Below, one piece after another: positions 33,212 through 41,524 of a DNA stretch of 64,000 nucleotides. Origin of the DNA: Symbiodinium sp. CCMP2592 (taxonomy: Eukaryota > Sar > Dinophyceae > Suessiales > Symbiodiniaceae); assembly GCA_905221615.1 (NCBI GenBank), contig CAJNDT010003435.1, positions 333,437 through 397,436 on the forward strand, in the 5' to 3' direction. The translations under genes were made by a program, and so were the position numbers. Numbering within the stretch: the first letter of the stretch is position 1; every line of letters begins with the position of its first letter. The notes below the pieces were generated by a model. The model searched no databases. It was not told the origin of the DNA and saw only the letters and a program-made list of their open reading frames with translations.

Positions 33212-36200
33212 CACACTATATATATATATATATATATTTATGGCTTTTGGGCTGTTTTTGAGCCTTAGGGTAAGGGTTTAGGGCACCAGACTTGAGTCCG
33301 GGATACTATCAGGAGCCTCAAGGTTGGTACCCTCGCTGTAGAAGCCCAAGCTGGCAAACCCCGCAAGTTCGGAGGCCCTGACCCTTATCGAACATATATA
33401 TATATATATAATATACATACACAAAGTTATTAGGTTTGTGTTTGTTCCTATTTATAGCTGCTTAGAATATCAAGATGAGTATATACTAATACTGTCTGTG
33501 TATATATAATGTCTATATGAAGGCCTTAGCCCTGCGGTAGAACCCGTAGATTCCTAGATTTCCTGGCAGAATCTCGAAGCAGATCCTCGTTGCGTTGGAG
33601 TGCTCCCGATTACCACGTTGAGAGGGGGAGAGGGTTGAGTGGTTTAGGGTCTAGGTGTTTAGGGTTGCGGGGGTGGACGATATCAGAATTGATGCAGCTC
33701 GACAAGGGCTTGATCAGGGTTCTGTAGGGTTGTTGCATCGCAGCGTTTTCGGGGAGTGCGTTGGCGATTGGTGTCAAGGGGGTCTTATCAGGGTTTTAGA
33801 AGTCCGAGTCTTCCTTCCTTGATAGCTTGTCAAGGGGTCTTAATTGTAAAGCCTCTAGACTTTGTTCTTCACCGGTCTTGGGTTTGAAGAGCGATTTTGG
33901 GCTTAAACGATTTGCGGTTGTAAGCTCAAGTTGTAACTGTACGCCTTCAGGATGTCGGGTTTGAGGAGTTTAAGGTTTGGAGTTCATGAGATGTGGGCTC
34001 TCCGAACCTCCTTTGTACAGAGGTACATCCACCAGCTTTACTTGATTCACGCGGATCTGAAGCCCGAGAATATTCTCATCAAGAGCTACTCGCGCTGCGA
34101 GGTGCTTTTGCCGACAGAGCCCTACATCCCCAATCTCTGAAACTCCAAATCCCTAGGCCCAGGCTCTACATGGGAGCCCTTGACCCTAAACCCTCTTAAG
34201 CAACCCCTAAACCGTTAACCCTGAATCCCTAAACCACGACACCCCACATCCTTTTAAGACCCCTCCATCTAGCCCTATAAAGCCCCCCCTAGATGATGAA
34301 CGCCAAAAAGCTCCGGAGGTAAAGGTCATCGATTTCGGCTCCTCCTGCTTCGTGGACGACTCGTTCCTGGGCCGCATTGGGAGGAGAACCAAGTCTACTG
34401 CTCGTAGTAGTTAGGTTTTACTTGGAGGTTCAGGGTAGTTATAAGTAGGGTTATAAGTAGGGTCACTATACTTATAGCCCATATTAAGGGACTTATAACC
34501 CTACTTATGACTACCCATGAACCTCCAAGTAGGGTTTAGGGGTCAAGGTTTATAGGGTCTAGTCTAGGGCTTTAAGGTGTAGCAGGCTTCGTATTCGGGT
34601 TTAGGAGCCATTCCTTATATTTAGCAGGTCTTGGGCTCACCAGATTCCGACGGTGGGCCCTAAACCCACGAAGAACTTGCCTTTGGTTAGTATGAGTATC
34701 ATTCTTCCATTCCCTACTAACCAAAGGTAAGAGAAAGGAGGACTCCCGCGGTTTTTCCGGGCCCTTCGGCTGCCAGGCTGACCAACTACGTGCAATCGCG
34801 CTCCTACAGGCCCGGAAGTTCGGAACTACCATAAGCTTAGTTTTGGTTCGGTTTAGGGTTTAGGGTTTAGGGATAATTACCGTAACTTAGTGTTGGTTCG
34901 GTTTAGGGTTTAGAGATAACTACCGTAAGTTAGTTTTGGTTCGGTTTAGGGTTTAGGGGTTTAGGGTTTAGGGATCCTGCAGACCCCAAGCAACCCAGAG
35001 GGTCCAAGTAGCCGTATAGGAACATAATACTTCAGGGTACTAAGTACCCAGTATACTGGTACTTCGGTGGATGATATACATCCTGCATTCTCCATCCATA
35101 GTAAGGAATATTCCATGATTCCCATAGTTTAGGGCCCTTCAGGTAATGCAGGGTTTATATCATGAATGGTACTTGGACCCTAAACTACGGGAATTATGGT
35201 ATATGCCTTATTATGGGTAATGCAGGATTGATATCATCAACAGTTGCACCCTTTGGGAGGGACAGTACCAGCCAGGGCCCCGGAAGTGATCTTGGGCCTG
35301 GCGTACGACCAGAAGATCGACATCTGGTCGCCTCCTCAGAAAATGCACAACTAAGCCCCAAACCCTGAACCAACAAGCAAAAAACTTAACAAGACCTTAA
35401 ACATCCCGGAATTCAGATAAGTTGAGGACTTTTTGGAGGATTTCATCGGAGTTTCAGGCCCTGCAGGGTTCTATGAGGGTTATTTCTGGTTCTATGGCGG
35501 CTTTATAAGGTTATACCATACTTCCGAAAGGAGTACATCACTCTTGTGTTCTGTCCATACCCTTTTTATTCGTACCCTTCTTATTCGTCTTCAAGCAAGC
35601 TTTGCCTGAATGACGGGGTACTCATCTTGGTGTTAGTGTTAATCTGGCGGCACCGGACTAGAAACCCAAAGCCCTGAACTAACCAAAGCCTAAACCGAAA
35701 CCTTATAAACCCGAAGCCCTGAGACCTAAACCCCAATATACCTTAACAAGCCCGAAGCCCAGACACAGCTCCACAAGCGCTTATATAAGGCTCTTCTGCA
35801 CCCGAAGTCTTTGAGACTTCTGTCATAGGGACCCGGGGACTCCAGACCGATGAAGCGGTTCGAGTTTTGGGTTTTGGGGTTTAGGGTTTAGGGTTTAGGG
35901 GTTTAGGGGTTTAGGGGCTTTCGGATAGAGGGCGCTGAAATAAGGCGTTGGAGTCCCTGGGACAGCATGGCATCGAGAGCTCAAGGTCGAGCGCAACTGC
36001 TGTCCGAAGTTACTCCTGTCTGCGTTGGACTTATTCTGCAGAGTTAGAATTTCGGCTTTGCAGCTCTACAGAGCGTTATCAGCAACTTGCAGGGATGTGT
36101 AGGTCTCTCCTGAACCCTGAACCCCAAACCCTAAACCCTGAACCCCAAACCCTAAACCCCAAACCTCAAACCCAAAGCCCTAAACCCTAGTTCTGTTTCA

Positions 36201-39200
36201 CAAATCCACGGCCAGGTCCCTGGGATGTATCGTTGCAGAGCTCTGGGCAGGCCTCCGCTCTGCAGCTTTGTTCTGCAAGGACCAAGATGGCTTTCAGGTT
36301 CCACTTGTTCGTCTATACGAGGGTTTAGGATTTTGGGTTTAGGGTTTAGGAGTTTGGGTTTAGGATTTGGGGTTTAGGGTTTAGGATTTCGTGTTTAGGA
36401 TTTTGGGTTTAGGATTTAGGATTCTGGACTGTTTTCAGGTTTAGGCTTGGGGTGTCATTTTGGGCTCTGACACTGGGCTATGCTGTTTCCAAATATGGCC
36501 CGCTTGTATGTGAAAAAACTTCGGTTACATCACAGAGCACATATAGTCAGTGAAGGAGCGCCAACTCTATGATAAACTCATAATATGAGCCCTTCTACTA
36601 CTAGCCATTGTAGCTAGGCTTGTAGAAACCCTCACAGTGGTTGTTATGATGACCCTGACTCCTAATCCCTCAAGCCTACTGGGATCCTAATCCCTGAACC
36701 CGCAAGCCTTATAGGACCCTAGACCGCGCACCCTGAAGCCTTTTAGGCACCCAAACAAATGTCTAAACCCTATAAAGCCTTAATAGGACCCAGACTGTAG
36801 CTCCACTTACCCTTGGTTAGTAGGGAATGGAGGAATGGGGTACAATAAAAACTACTATTACTACCATTCTTCCATTCCCTACTAACCAAAGGTAAGTTAT
36901 AGGATCATTCAGGCCCCTATAATATAGTACCCTTATAGATCCCTTATAGTAACTTCTATAGACCCCCTTTATAAGTAAGGACTCGGTCCAGATATAGAAA
37001 CCTACTATAGATCCCTTATAGTAACCCTTACCTTAACCCCACGTTACCTACCTTTTGAAGGACTTATATAAAGAAATCATATTAGGGAACCCTAAAAAGG
37101 TAGGTTCCTTACCCTAAGGGTCCAAAGGACCCAATAATCAGGTACTTGGGTTTAGGATAGTAGTTATGTAGGTTAATATTTGGGAGAGTATATGATTATT
37201 GGGTACTTGGACCCTTGGGGTTAGGGTCCAGGTATAGACCCCCTTACAAGTAAGTCCAGCAGCAAGCCCCGGGAGGCTTCGTTCTCTTCCAGAACGATTC
37301 GGTCCAGAGCCTCCTTGCGCGGATCATGGGCATCCTCGGGCCGCGTGGCAGAACGTACATGTCAGGTTAGGGTTTAGGGTTTTAGGGTTTAGGGTTTAGG
37401 GGTTAGGGATTAGGGCTTAGGGCTTAGGGTTTAGGGGTTAGGGTTTAGGGGTTAGGGGTTAGGGTTTTGGGTTTAGGGTCAGGTTTGGGTGGGTTTAGGG
37501 CTTGAGCTTAAGGTTTGGGGTTTAAGGTTTTGGGTTTGCAGCTTGAACTGAGGGTCGAAGGTTTTAAGGTTTTGGGTTAAAGTCCGTAGCTCCGTGGATG
37601 CGAGCCAGCGAGCCGGACAGATTGTAAGCAGTGGCGGCAGCAGTGATGATAACGATTACTAGGACCTGGAGTAGGCCCTTATTCCCTTTTTGTAGGGTTC
37701 AGGTTCCCTTATAAGCCCCTTTAAACCAAGAAGGGCACCCTTTTTATTCCCAGGATACTCTTGGGTCTAGATTAGGATGTAGGGTTCAATGATCCTTGCG
37801 CCCTTCGGAGCCCTCAGCCCTTAGGCTGGCAAAGGGAAGCGCAGCCAGCGAACTCTATGAAGGGTTTAGGGTTTAGGGTCAACGGCTAGCAGCGGATTCC
37901 TCGAGAAGAGTCCGTCTTTTCCCACTTTCTGGTGAGATCTGTAGCAGTAGCAAAAAGCCAAAACAGACTAAGATTAGCCCTTCACCAGCAAAGCCGCAGC
38001 CCTGTGCCCTCTACACTCTTGAAGACTGAACCTTAAACTCTAAGCTTTTGGAAGCACTTTGGCTAAGGCCGCTGCCAGCGCACATGATGGCCACCGGCCG
38101 TTTCGTGCCGCAGTACTTTACACAGGACGTCCATATGTCAGTTAGTTGTATCAGGGCGTTAGAAGGGGGGGGTCATACAGGTGGCTTTCGCAGGTGAACA
38201 TACTGGTTTGCGGCATGGAGGTCCTTTTAAAGTTTGCAGCACGGAACCGCTGACTGCAGAAGGTGATCCTCGGTTTGTTTCCAGCGCTTGTGCTGGCATG
38301 GCTTTGACATTGCTTCCGAAAGGTTGTCGAAAATAGTACCCTAAATAGTAGGATCCTTATATAAGGGCCCCATTTTAAGGGTACCCCTAATTTTCTCCAT
38401 TTGTACATCCTTTTGCAGTTCAGGGGACCCTCAACCCCTCAAAACCTGAACCCAAAACCCAAAACCAGTACCCAAAACCCTAACCCTAAGGCTCCATGTA
38501 CCCATATAGTCGATACTTAGGCCTTAAAGTACCTATATAGGGGCCCCTTTAAGGCCTAAGTTCTTACTATATTGGTACATGGAGCCTTTGGGTAAACCGT
38601 GAACCCCTAAAGCATCCTGAACGCACGCAGCCCATCAACGGCAACCCGAAATACCTTACGAGCCTTGAAGAAACCTTTACCAGGACCCTACAGAACCTAC
38701 CTTTTTTAGGGTTCCCTAATATGGTGTCTTTATATAAGTTCTTAAAAAGGTAGGTTATTTGGGGTTAAGGTAAGCCTTACAAGACTCTACAGGTGCACGC
38801 ACGTCAGCTTGCCGACATGCCACGGCATGCCCTCTGTTGCTTCTGTGCTACCAACAGCGCGTTGTCGTTCGAAGTGTTCTGCGCCTTCGTGCGGGAACCT
38901 TATCATCCCTAATTCCTGATTCCTTGGAGCCTTGAACCATGCAAGCCCTAAGCCCTATAAACCCGATGAGCCCAAAGCCGAACCCCTATTTGGGTAGTTG
39001 TCTAAATTATGACCCCTTTTTGGGTACCCTAAATAATAGGTGCCGTATTATAATAGGGACCCAAACAGGGACCATAATTTTAACAACCACCCATTTAGAA
39101 GCCAGAAAACCCACCAAAAAGATTCAACTCCACTGAAAATTTCGACGCCCACGAGGAGTGTATACCCTAAACCCCTGAACCCTAAACCCTAAGCCCTAAA

Positions 39201-41511
39201 CCCTGGAGAGACGCCCACGAGGATGGTCGCCTCTTCCGTGAGTCGCAGTCTCCGCCACCTTCCTCGGCAGCCACGATGCCAGGGCCTCGGGAGCGAGGGT
39301 CTAGGCATAGGGGGTTTAGGGTTTAGGGTATAGGGGTTTAGGGGTTCAGGGTTTAGGGTTTAGGGGTTTAGGGTTTAGGGTTTAGGGGTTTAGGGTTTAG
39401 GGTTTAGGGTTTAGGGGTTTAGGGGTTTAGGGGTTAGGGGTCTACCTGAACCCTGAAAAACCTACCTTTTTAGGGTTCCTTGTTATGGTTTCCTTATAAA
39501 AGTCCTTCAAAATGTCGGTTCTTCCGGGTTCAGGTCGGTCTACCCGCCTAAGGCCCCAAAGTAGTTCCTTTTTGGGGTTCGTATATAGAATCCTATAATA
39601 TATTCCCCAAAAGGAACTACTTTGGGGCCTATGGGTAGGCATTGGGGCTTTAGGGTTTACATTTTAGGGTTTAAGGTCTAGGGTTCAGTGGCTTTCGGTT
39701 TGAGGCTTCGGGCTGCGGGTTTAGGTTGGTACCCCCAATTTTCGGAAACTCCCACATTCTCACCGGCCTCACCCTGCGCAAACCTGGTCTGTAGAGTGCA
39801 GCCGCGATGTGGAGGGTTCCAAAAAATGACCCAAACATAAACTGTTGAGTGGGATATCCCCGCCTCGTTGCTTTGTTGAGAAGGGGCTTGTTCAGGGTTC
39901 AGGCTTACCCTAAAGCCCAAACCCAAACGGGGTTTCCGAAAATTAGGGGTACCTTATTTTGGGCTCCTTAAAGTAGGGATCCTACTATTTTCGGTTACTA
40001 TATTAGGGTCCCCCATGTTCGGAAACTCCCAAACCTTAGGCCCTAAACCCGGGGTTTCATCTCTCACAGTTCTGTGTCCAAAGGCCGGTGGATCCGCATC
40101 GGTCCTTGCACCTCTTGGTGCCCAAAAGGAGCGGCAGAGACCCTTGCCCTGGGTCCCCAGAGCCTCCAAAACCCCTTAAGTAAGGAATATACCTTAAACC
40201 CTAAACCCTAAACCCTAAACCCTTAAATTATCATAGGATCCCTTATATGATTTAAGGTATATTCCTTAAGGGGTTTTGGAGTCTCTGGGTCCCCAATTTT
40301 ATCGGAAACTCATAAACCCCTAAACCCTTTAAAGAGCCCTTATAGATCCCTTTAAGGAACCCTTAAAGGATCTCTATAAAGGTACCCCAAAAGTTTTGGG
40401 CTTTTGGGTTTTTTTCGGGGGGGTTTAGGGTTCAGGGGCTCCTGGTTTCGGGGTTCAGGCTCAGCAATTCCCAGCAGTGCAGGCCTGAACCAAACGTCTA
40501 GTTTCGACATCGATTTTGAGCAGGGGAACGTGTAGGGGCATCATGGCAGGACATCGCTGAAGCAGCGCATGCGAACGAACGACGAGGCAAGGGCACTTTC
40601 TCCTTTAAAGGAGCCCTTATAGAACCCTTTATAGAACCCTTTAAGGGAACCCCTATAGATCCCTTTAAAGGAACCTTCCACGGACCTAGAGCCGACACCC
40701 TATCTGGGAGTTTCCGAAAATTAGGGGTACCTTATTTTGGGGGTCCTTATAATAAGGATCCTATACTATTTAGGGTATATAAACCATATTAGGGTCCCCT
40801 ATTTTGGGAAACTCCCATCTCTGTGCTGCAACTAGCAGAAGTTGCAGCTGTCGGTTCGTTCTGCCTCAATCCAAGAATCCTAAGCTGAAAGGGGTGGCTC
40901 TTGAAGTGCCGGGTCGGCTAAGCTCTTAAACTCCAAGAACCTTTTGCAAGATACTTGCAGGTTCATGGGTAGTTATAAGTAGGGTTCTAAGTAGTGTAAC
41001 TAGACTTATAACCCATATTAGGGGACTTCTGACCCTACTAATAACTACCCCTTAACCTCCAAGTACAGCTACTTCTTTTTGATTGCAGGTCTTCTTGGAC
41101 TTCCTCGGATCTCTGCTCCAGGCGCTTGCGGGCTAAGCACGGTCAGAAATCAGAGACGCCAGAACCTACGAGATCCTTACAGTGGCAGACCACACGCATG
41201 TTCCAACAGGACCGTCCAAGAGCCAAGAATGCATGAAGTCTTGGGATGTTCCACGACCTTCTAGAATCATGCTAGATGCAGTCATTCTTGGAGGTTCATG
41301 GGTAGTTATAAGTAGGGTTATAAGTGAGGTAACTATACTTATAACCAATATTAGGGGACTTACAACCCTACTTATAACCACCCCTGAACCTCCAAGTTCC
41401 ATTCAGTAACGCTGCAGTCATGCCCGGCTTCAGGTGGACCCGGCACTGCGGCCGAGCGCGACAGAAGCGCTGCAGCATCCCTTTCTAAGCCAGGGGCTCG
41501 CGAAACCCTAA
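25713..41511 (+). CDS. DYRK-family dual-specificity protein kinase (plant DYRKP-like), multi-exon, 5' end not resolved
   Basis: Cytosolic/nuclear Ser/Thr/Tyr kinase of the DYRK group. Exons: 25713-25755, 26625-26680 (end uncertain), 28215-28282, 28839-28872, 29266-29306, 30917-30932, 31459-31485 (end uncertain), 32242-32280, 32478-32525, 32821-32874, about 32981-33032, 34036-34101, 34319-34362, 34777-34809, 35276-35326, 36216-36250, 37276-37339, 38068-38125, about 39120-39155, 39222-39253, 40550-40586, 41089-41121, 41434-41511 (stop TAA 41509-41511). In order they give the DYRK-homology-like box, Gly-loop region (LEYLGSAAFS), catalytic Lys (VCMKIINNNK), HADLKPENIL, VKVIDFGSSCF, YVQSRSYRAPEVILGL, KIDIWSLGCIVAEL, FQNDSVQSLLARIMGILG and DPALRPSATEALQHPFL. 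Lengths between motifs match plant DYRKP kinases. HAD replaces the usual HCD/HRD. Exon ends were set by phase; about two thirds of donors are GC or GA. Confidence 0.85.
25824..25914. mobile_element. Family H element (CTTACC..GGTAAG ends)
   Basis: CTTACCTTTGGTTAGTAGG .. CACTACTAACCAACGATAAG. A family F element follows at 25912-26005. Both sit in the kinase intron 25756-26624. Confidence 0.8.
26128..26232. mobile_element. Family D element
   Basis: TACGGTGGATGATATAAATC .. GATTTATATAATCCACCGTA, near-perfect 24-bp arms plus inner CTGCATTACC pairing. In the same kinase intron. Confidence 0.85.
26303..26426. mobile_element. Family K element, long perfect arms
   Basis: CTTAACTGGGTTCTTGTTAA GGAACTTAATTTAAG and its complement at the right form about 45-bp arms. 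Diverged relatives near 18595-18890 and 30455-30575. Also in the kinase intron. Confidence 0.85.
26980..27110. mobile_element. Family E element
   Basis: CCAGAGACTCCAAAACCTCT .. GTTTTGGAGTCTCGGGG. A family I element follows at 27257-27352. 27.4-28.2 kb: no exon found before 28215. Confidence 0.75.
27257..27352. mobile_element. Family I element
   Basis: CTTACCTGGACCCTAAGGAA .. GTAGGTTACGTGGGGTTAAG, inner CCTTTTTAGGG/ TTAAAAAGG arms. Confidence 0.7.
28215..29306 (+). CDS. Kinase exons: glycine-loop region, catalytic lysine, helix C
   Basis: 28215-28282 reads LEYLGSAAFSRAVQCLDLEN. A GA donor at 28283 joins to 28839-28872 (MVCMKIINNNK, with the ATP-binding Lys). A GA donor at 28873 joins to 29266-29306 (DFLDQSLDEIKLL, with the helix C Glu). 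All three joins are phase-correct. The junctions share AGGA at donor and acceptor. A family B element (28311-28424) sits in the first intron. Confidence 0.82.
28311..28424. mobile_element. Family B element
   Basis: TACTTGGAGGTTCCAGGGCA .. CCTGAACCTCCAAGTA; inner GTTATAAGTAGGGTTATAAG arms. In the kinase intron 28283-28838. Confidence 0.85.
28960..29440. repeat. CCCTATAAACC and telomere-like tracts around kinase exon 29266-29306
   Basis: 28966-29160 is a CCCTATAAACCCTA variant, 29170-29230 is CCCTAAA; after the exon, 29330-29440 switches to TTTAGGG orientation. A 41-nt exon sits in telomere-like DNA of opposite polarity on each side. Confidence 0.8.
29774..29873. mobile_element. Family H element
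   Basis: CTTACCTTTGGTTAGTCTGG .. CCCTACTAACCAAAGGT. 29.9-30.15 kb shows no supported exon. Confidence 0.75.
30172..30279. mobile_element. Family E element
   Basis: CCCAAAGACTCCAATATCCT .. GGGATATTGGAGTTTCTGGG. Confidence 0.78.
30650..30884. mobile_element. Family O element (30650-30753) followed by family E element (30774-30884)
   Basis: TGGGTGGTTGTCAAAATTAT .. ATCTTGACAAGTACCCA, then CCCAGAGACTCCAAATATCC .. GGTTTTGGAGTCTCTGGG. Both are upstream of the 16-nt kinase micro-exon at 30917. Confidence 0.75.
30917..30932 (+). CDS. 16-nt kinase micro-exon
   Basis: Acceptor CCAG, then G CTG ATT CGC GCC AAC, then donor GT. Adding the leftover AG from 29306 gives R-L-I-R-A-N, filling the position of K-Y-V-N-K in plant DYRKP (EIKLL + RLIRAN + DNIDDKNC). 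Assigned from phase and family alignment; cDNA would decide. Confidence 0.55.
31040..31267. mobile_element. Family P (31040-31130) and family M (31172-31267) elements
   Basis: Family P: TAAGGACCCCTAGGTGTATA .. AGGGTAGGGGTCCCC. Family M: CTACCCATAGGCTCCATAGT .. ATGGAGCCTATGGGGTA. The second family M copy is at 39537. Confidence 0.7.
31459..33032 (+). CDS. Kinase exons: beta-4 to helix E (hinge)
   Basis: 31459-31485 DNIDDKNC; 32242-32280 DYFYHKEHLIIVT; 32478-32525 ELLRDNLYEFSKYNRE; 32821-32874 ACEEPYFTLGRLQRTSKH; 32981-33032 ending VLEGLEFLQ. The DYFYH-EHL-IV-ELL-NLYEF run is diagnostic for DYRK kinases. Donors at 32281 and 32526 are GC. The intron at 32875 opens inside the left end of a family O element. 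The joins 31485/32242 and 32874/32981 are not fully resolved; a short exon may be missing. Confidence 0.78.
32143..32221. mobile_element. Family A element, short (79 bp)
   Basis: TGGGATTTTCCGAAAATATT .. AATTTTCGGAAACTCCCA with AA target duplication; interior deleted. Ends 20 bp before kinase exon 32242. Confidence 0.82.
32331..32430. mobile_element. Inverted-repeat element, AGTATATACTT family
   Basis: TGAAGTATATACTTTAGGG and GTATATACTTCAGGGTACTA surround palindromic GGGTACTAAGTACCC units; a fragment recurs at 35025-35070. Inside the GC-AG intron 32281-32477. Confidence 0.6.
32602..32692. mobile_element. Family H element, near-perfect
   Basis: CTTACCTTTGGTTAGTAGGG AATGGAGGAATG and its exact complement. 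Inside kinase intron 32526-32820. Confidence 0.85.
32875..32980 (+). mobile_element. Family O element forming most of a kinase intron
   Basis: Left end TGGGTAGTTGTCAAAATTAG starts one base into the intron (GT is exon-side G plus element T); the right end is shortened to TTTTGACAAG, which would supply the AG acceptor. Same geometry as the intron at 20456, but eroded on the right. Confidence 0.6.
33176..33420. repeat. (AT)n microsatellites
   Basis: (AT)n at 33178-33206, 33218-33238 and 33393-33412. 33.4-34.0 kb contains no exon I could support; it is intron before exon 34036. Confidence 0.9.
34036..35326 (+). CDS. Kinase exons: catalytic loop, DFG and activation segment
   Basis: 34036-34101 LYLIHADLKPENILIKSYSR then CE; 34319-34362 VKVIDFGSSCFVDD; 34777-34809 LTNYVQSRSYR; 35276-35326 APEVILGLAYDQKIDI. 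The 34809 donor is GC: AG plus G completes Arg before APEVIL, and CCCGGAAGT-like sequence is repeated at both junctions. Activation-segment Tyr is present (YVQSRSYR). The HAD in place of HCD/HRD keeps the catalytic Asp and Lys. A family B element (34419-34531) and a family H element (34676-34731) lie in one intron. Confidence 0.88.
34419..34531. mobile_element. Family B element
   Basis: TACTTGGAGGTTCAGGGTAG .. CCCATGAACCTCCAAGTA, inside kinase intron 34363-34776, followed by a short family H element at 34676-34731. Confidence 0.85.
35063..35247. mobile_element. Family D composite (one and a half copies)
   Basis: CGGTGGATGATATACATCCT opens; GCAGGGTTTATATCATGAAT ends a first copy, and GGTAATGCAGGATTGATATC ATCAAC a second at 35216-35244. 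In kinase intron 34810-35275. Confidence 0.7.
36216..38125 (+). CDS. Kinase exons: helix F to CMGC insert
   Basis: 36216-36250 SLGCIVAELWA; 37276-37339 GFVLFQNDSVQSLLARIMG then IL; 38068-38125 GPLPAHMMATGRFVPQYFTQ. A GT donor at 35327 restores W-S-L-G-C. GC donors at 36251 and 37340 restore ELWAG-FVLFQND and ILG-PLPAHMM with the same spacing as plant DYRKP. The 37.3-kb intron opens straight into (TTTAGGG)-like DNA. Confidence 0.82.
36806..36896. mobile_element. Family H element
   Basis: CTTACCCTTGGTTAGTAGGG .. CCCTACTAACCAAAGGTAAG. In kinase intron 36251-37275, together with elements of families I and N. Confidence 0.85.
37027..37228. mobile_element. Family I (37027-37119) abutting family N (37111-37228)
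   Basis: I: CTTACCTTAACCCCACGTTA .. AAAAGGTAGGTTCC. N: CCTAAGGGTCCAAAGGACCC .. GTACTTGGACCCTTGGGG. The second N copy is at 42600-42708. The two overlap by shared end sequence. Confidence 0.65.
37365..37570. repeat. TTTAGGG-like tract
   Basis: Starts 25 bp after kinase exon 37276-37339; units vary (TTAGGGTTTAGGG, GGGTTAGGG). A family J element follows at 37668-37770. Confidence 0.88.
38489..38588. mobile_element. Family L element
   Basis: AGGCTCCATGTACCCATATA .. TATATTGGTACATGGAGCCT. A second, right-truncated copy is at 61888-61945, within or after the PDZ gene. Confidence 0.75.
38677..39093. mobile_element. Family I (38677-38772) and family O (38991-39093) elements
   Basis: I: TTACCAGGACCCTACAGAAC .. 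GTTATTTGGGGTTAAGGTAA. O: TGGGTAGTTGTCTAAATTAT .. ATTTTAACAACCACCCA with TT duplicated on both sides. 38.78-38.98 kb between them: nothing supported. Confidence 0.75.
39120..39253 (+). CDS. Kinase exons flanking a telomere-like intron
   Basis: Upstream piece (tentative start about 39120) ends FDAHE at 39155; downstream piece 39222-39253 reads DGRLFRESQS. The intron 39156-39221 (66 nt) lies between two copies of a 14-nt direct repeat, GACGCCCACGAGGA. The downstream donor GC at 39254 joins CC to G ACA at 40550, giving Pro-Thr-Ser-Leu. That matches in length the RLEYLIPKKTSL region of DYRKP. Confidence 0.6.
39158..39209. repeat. 52-nt CCCTAAA-like insert between 14-nt direct repeats
   Basis: The insert is almost wholly degenerate CCCTAAACCC units. 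It is bracketed by GACGCCCACGAGGA at 39144-39157 and 39210-39223 and constitutes the core of a 66-nt kinase intron. Confidence 0.85.
39300..39435. repeat. TTTAGGG-like tract
   Basis: About 18 degenerate TTTAGGG/TTTAGGGG units. It is followed by family I (39442-39535) and family M (39537-39640). Confidence 0.9.
39928..40031. mobile_element. Family A element
   Basis: GGGGTTTCCGAAAATTAGGG .. ATGTTCGGAAACTCCCA; the left terminus has changed. Detached right-end fragments occur at 39725-39753 and 40296-40312. Confidence 0.72.
40153..40291. mobile_element. Family E element carrying a telomere-like insertion
   Basis: CCCAGAGCCTCCAAAACCCC .. GGGTTTTGGAGTCTCTGGG. The left inner arm is interrupted at about 40198-40225 by four CCCTAAA units that other family E copies lack. 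Confidence 0.8.
40550..41511 (+). CDS. Kinase C-terminal exons
   Basis: 40550-40586 TSLKQRMRTNDE; 41089-41121 VFLDFLGSLLQ; 41434-41511 VDPALRPSATEALQHPFLSQ then GLAKP and stop. Both internal introns use GC donors (40587, 41122) in phase 0. This is the helix H-I end of the kinase domain (LDxxxRPTAxEALxHPWL). The protein ends only seven residues after the helix I Phe-Leu, so there is essentially no C-terminal tail. Confidence 0.85.
40705..40816. mobile_element. Family A element
   Basis: TGGGAGTTTCCGAAAATTAG .. ATTTTGGGAAACTCCCA with TC target duplication. In kinase intron 40587-41088; a family B copy follows at 40952-41065. Confidence 0.88.
41285..41398. mobile_element. Family B element in the last kinase intron
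   Basis: TTCTTGGAGGTTCATGGGTA .. CCCCTGAACCTCCAAG, with 20-bp inner arms. 36 bp before the terminal kinase exon. Confidence 0.85.
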
Positions 41512-41524
41512 CCGCAGGAATGCT

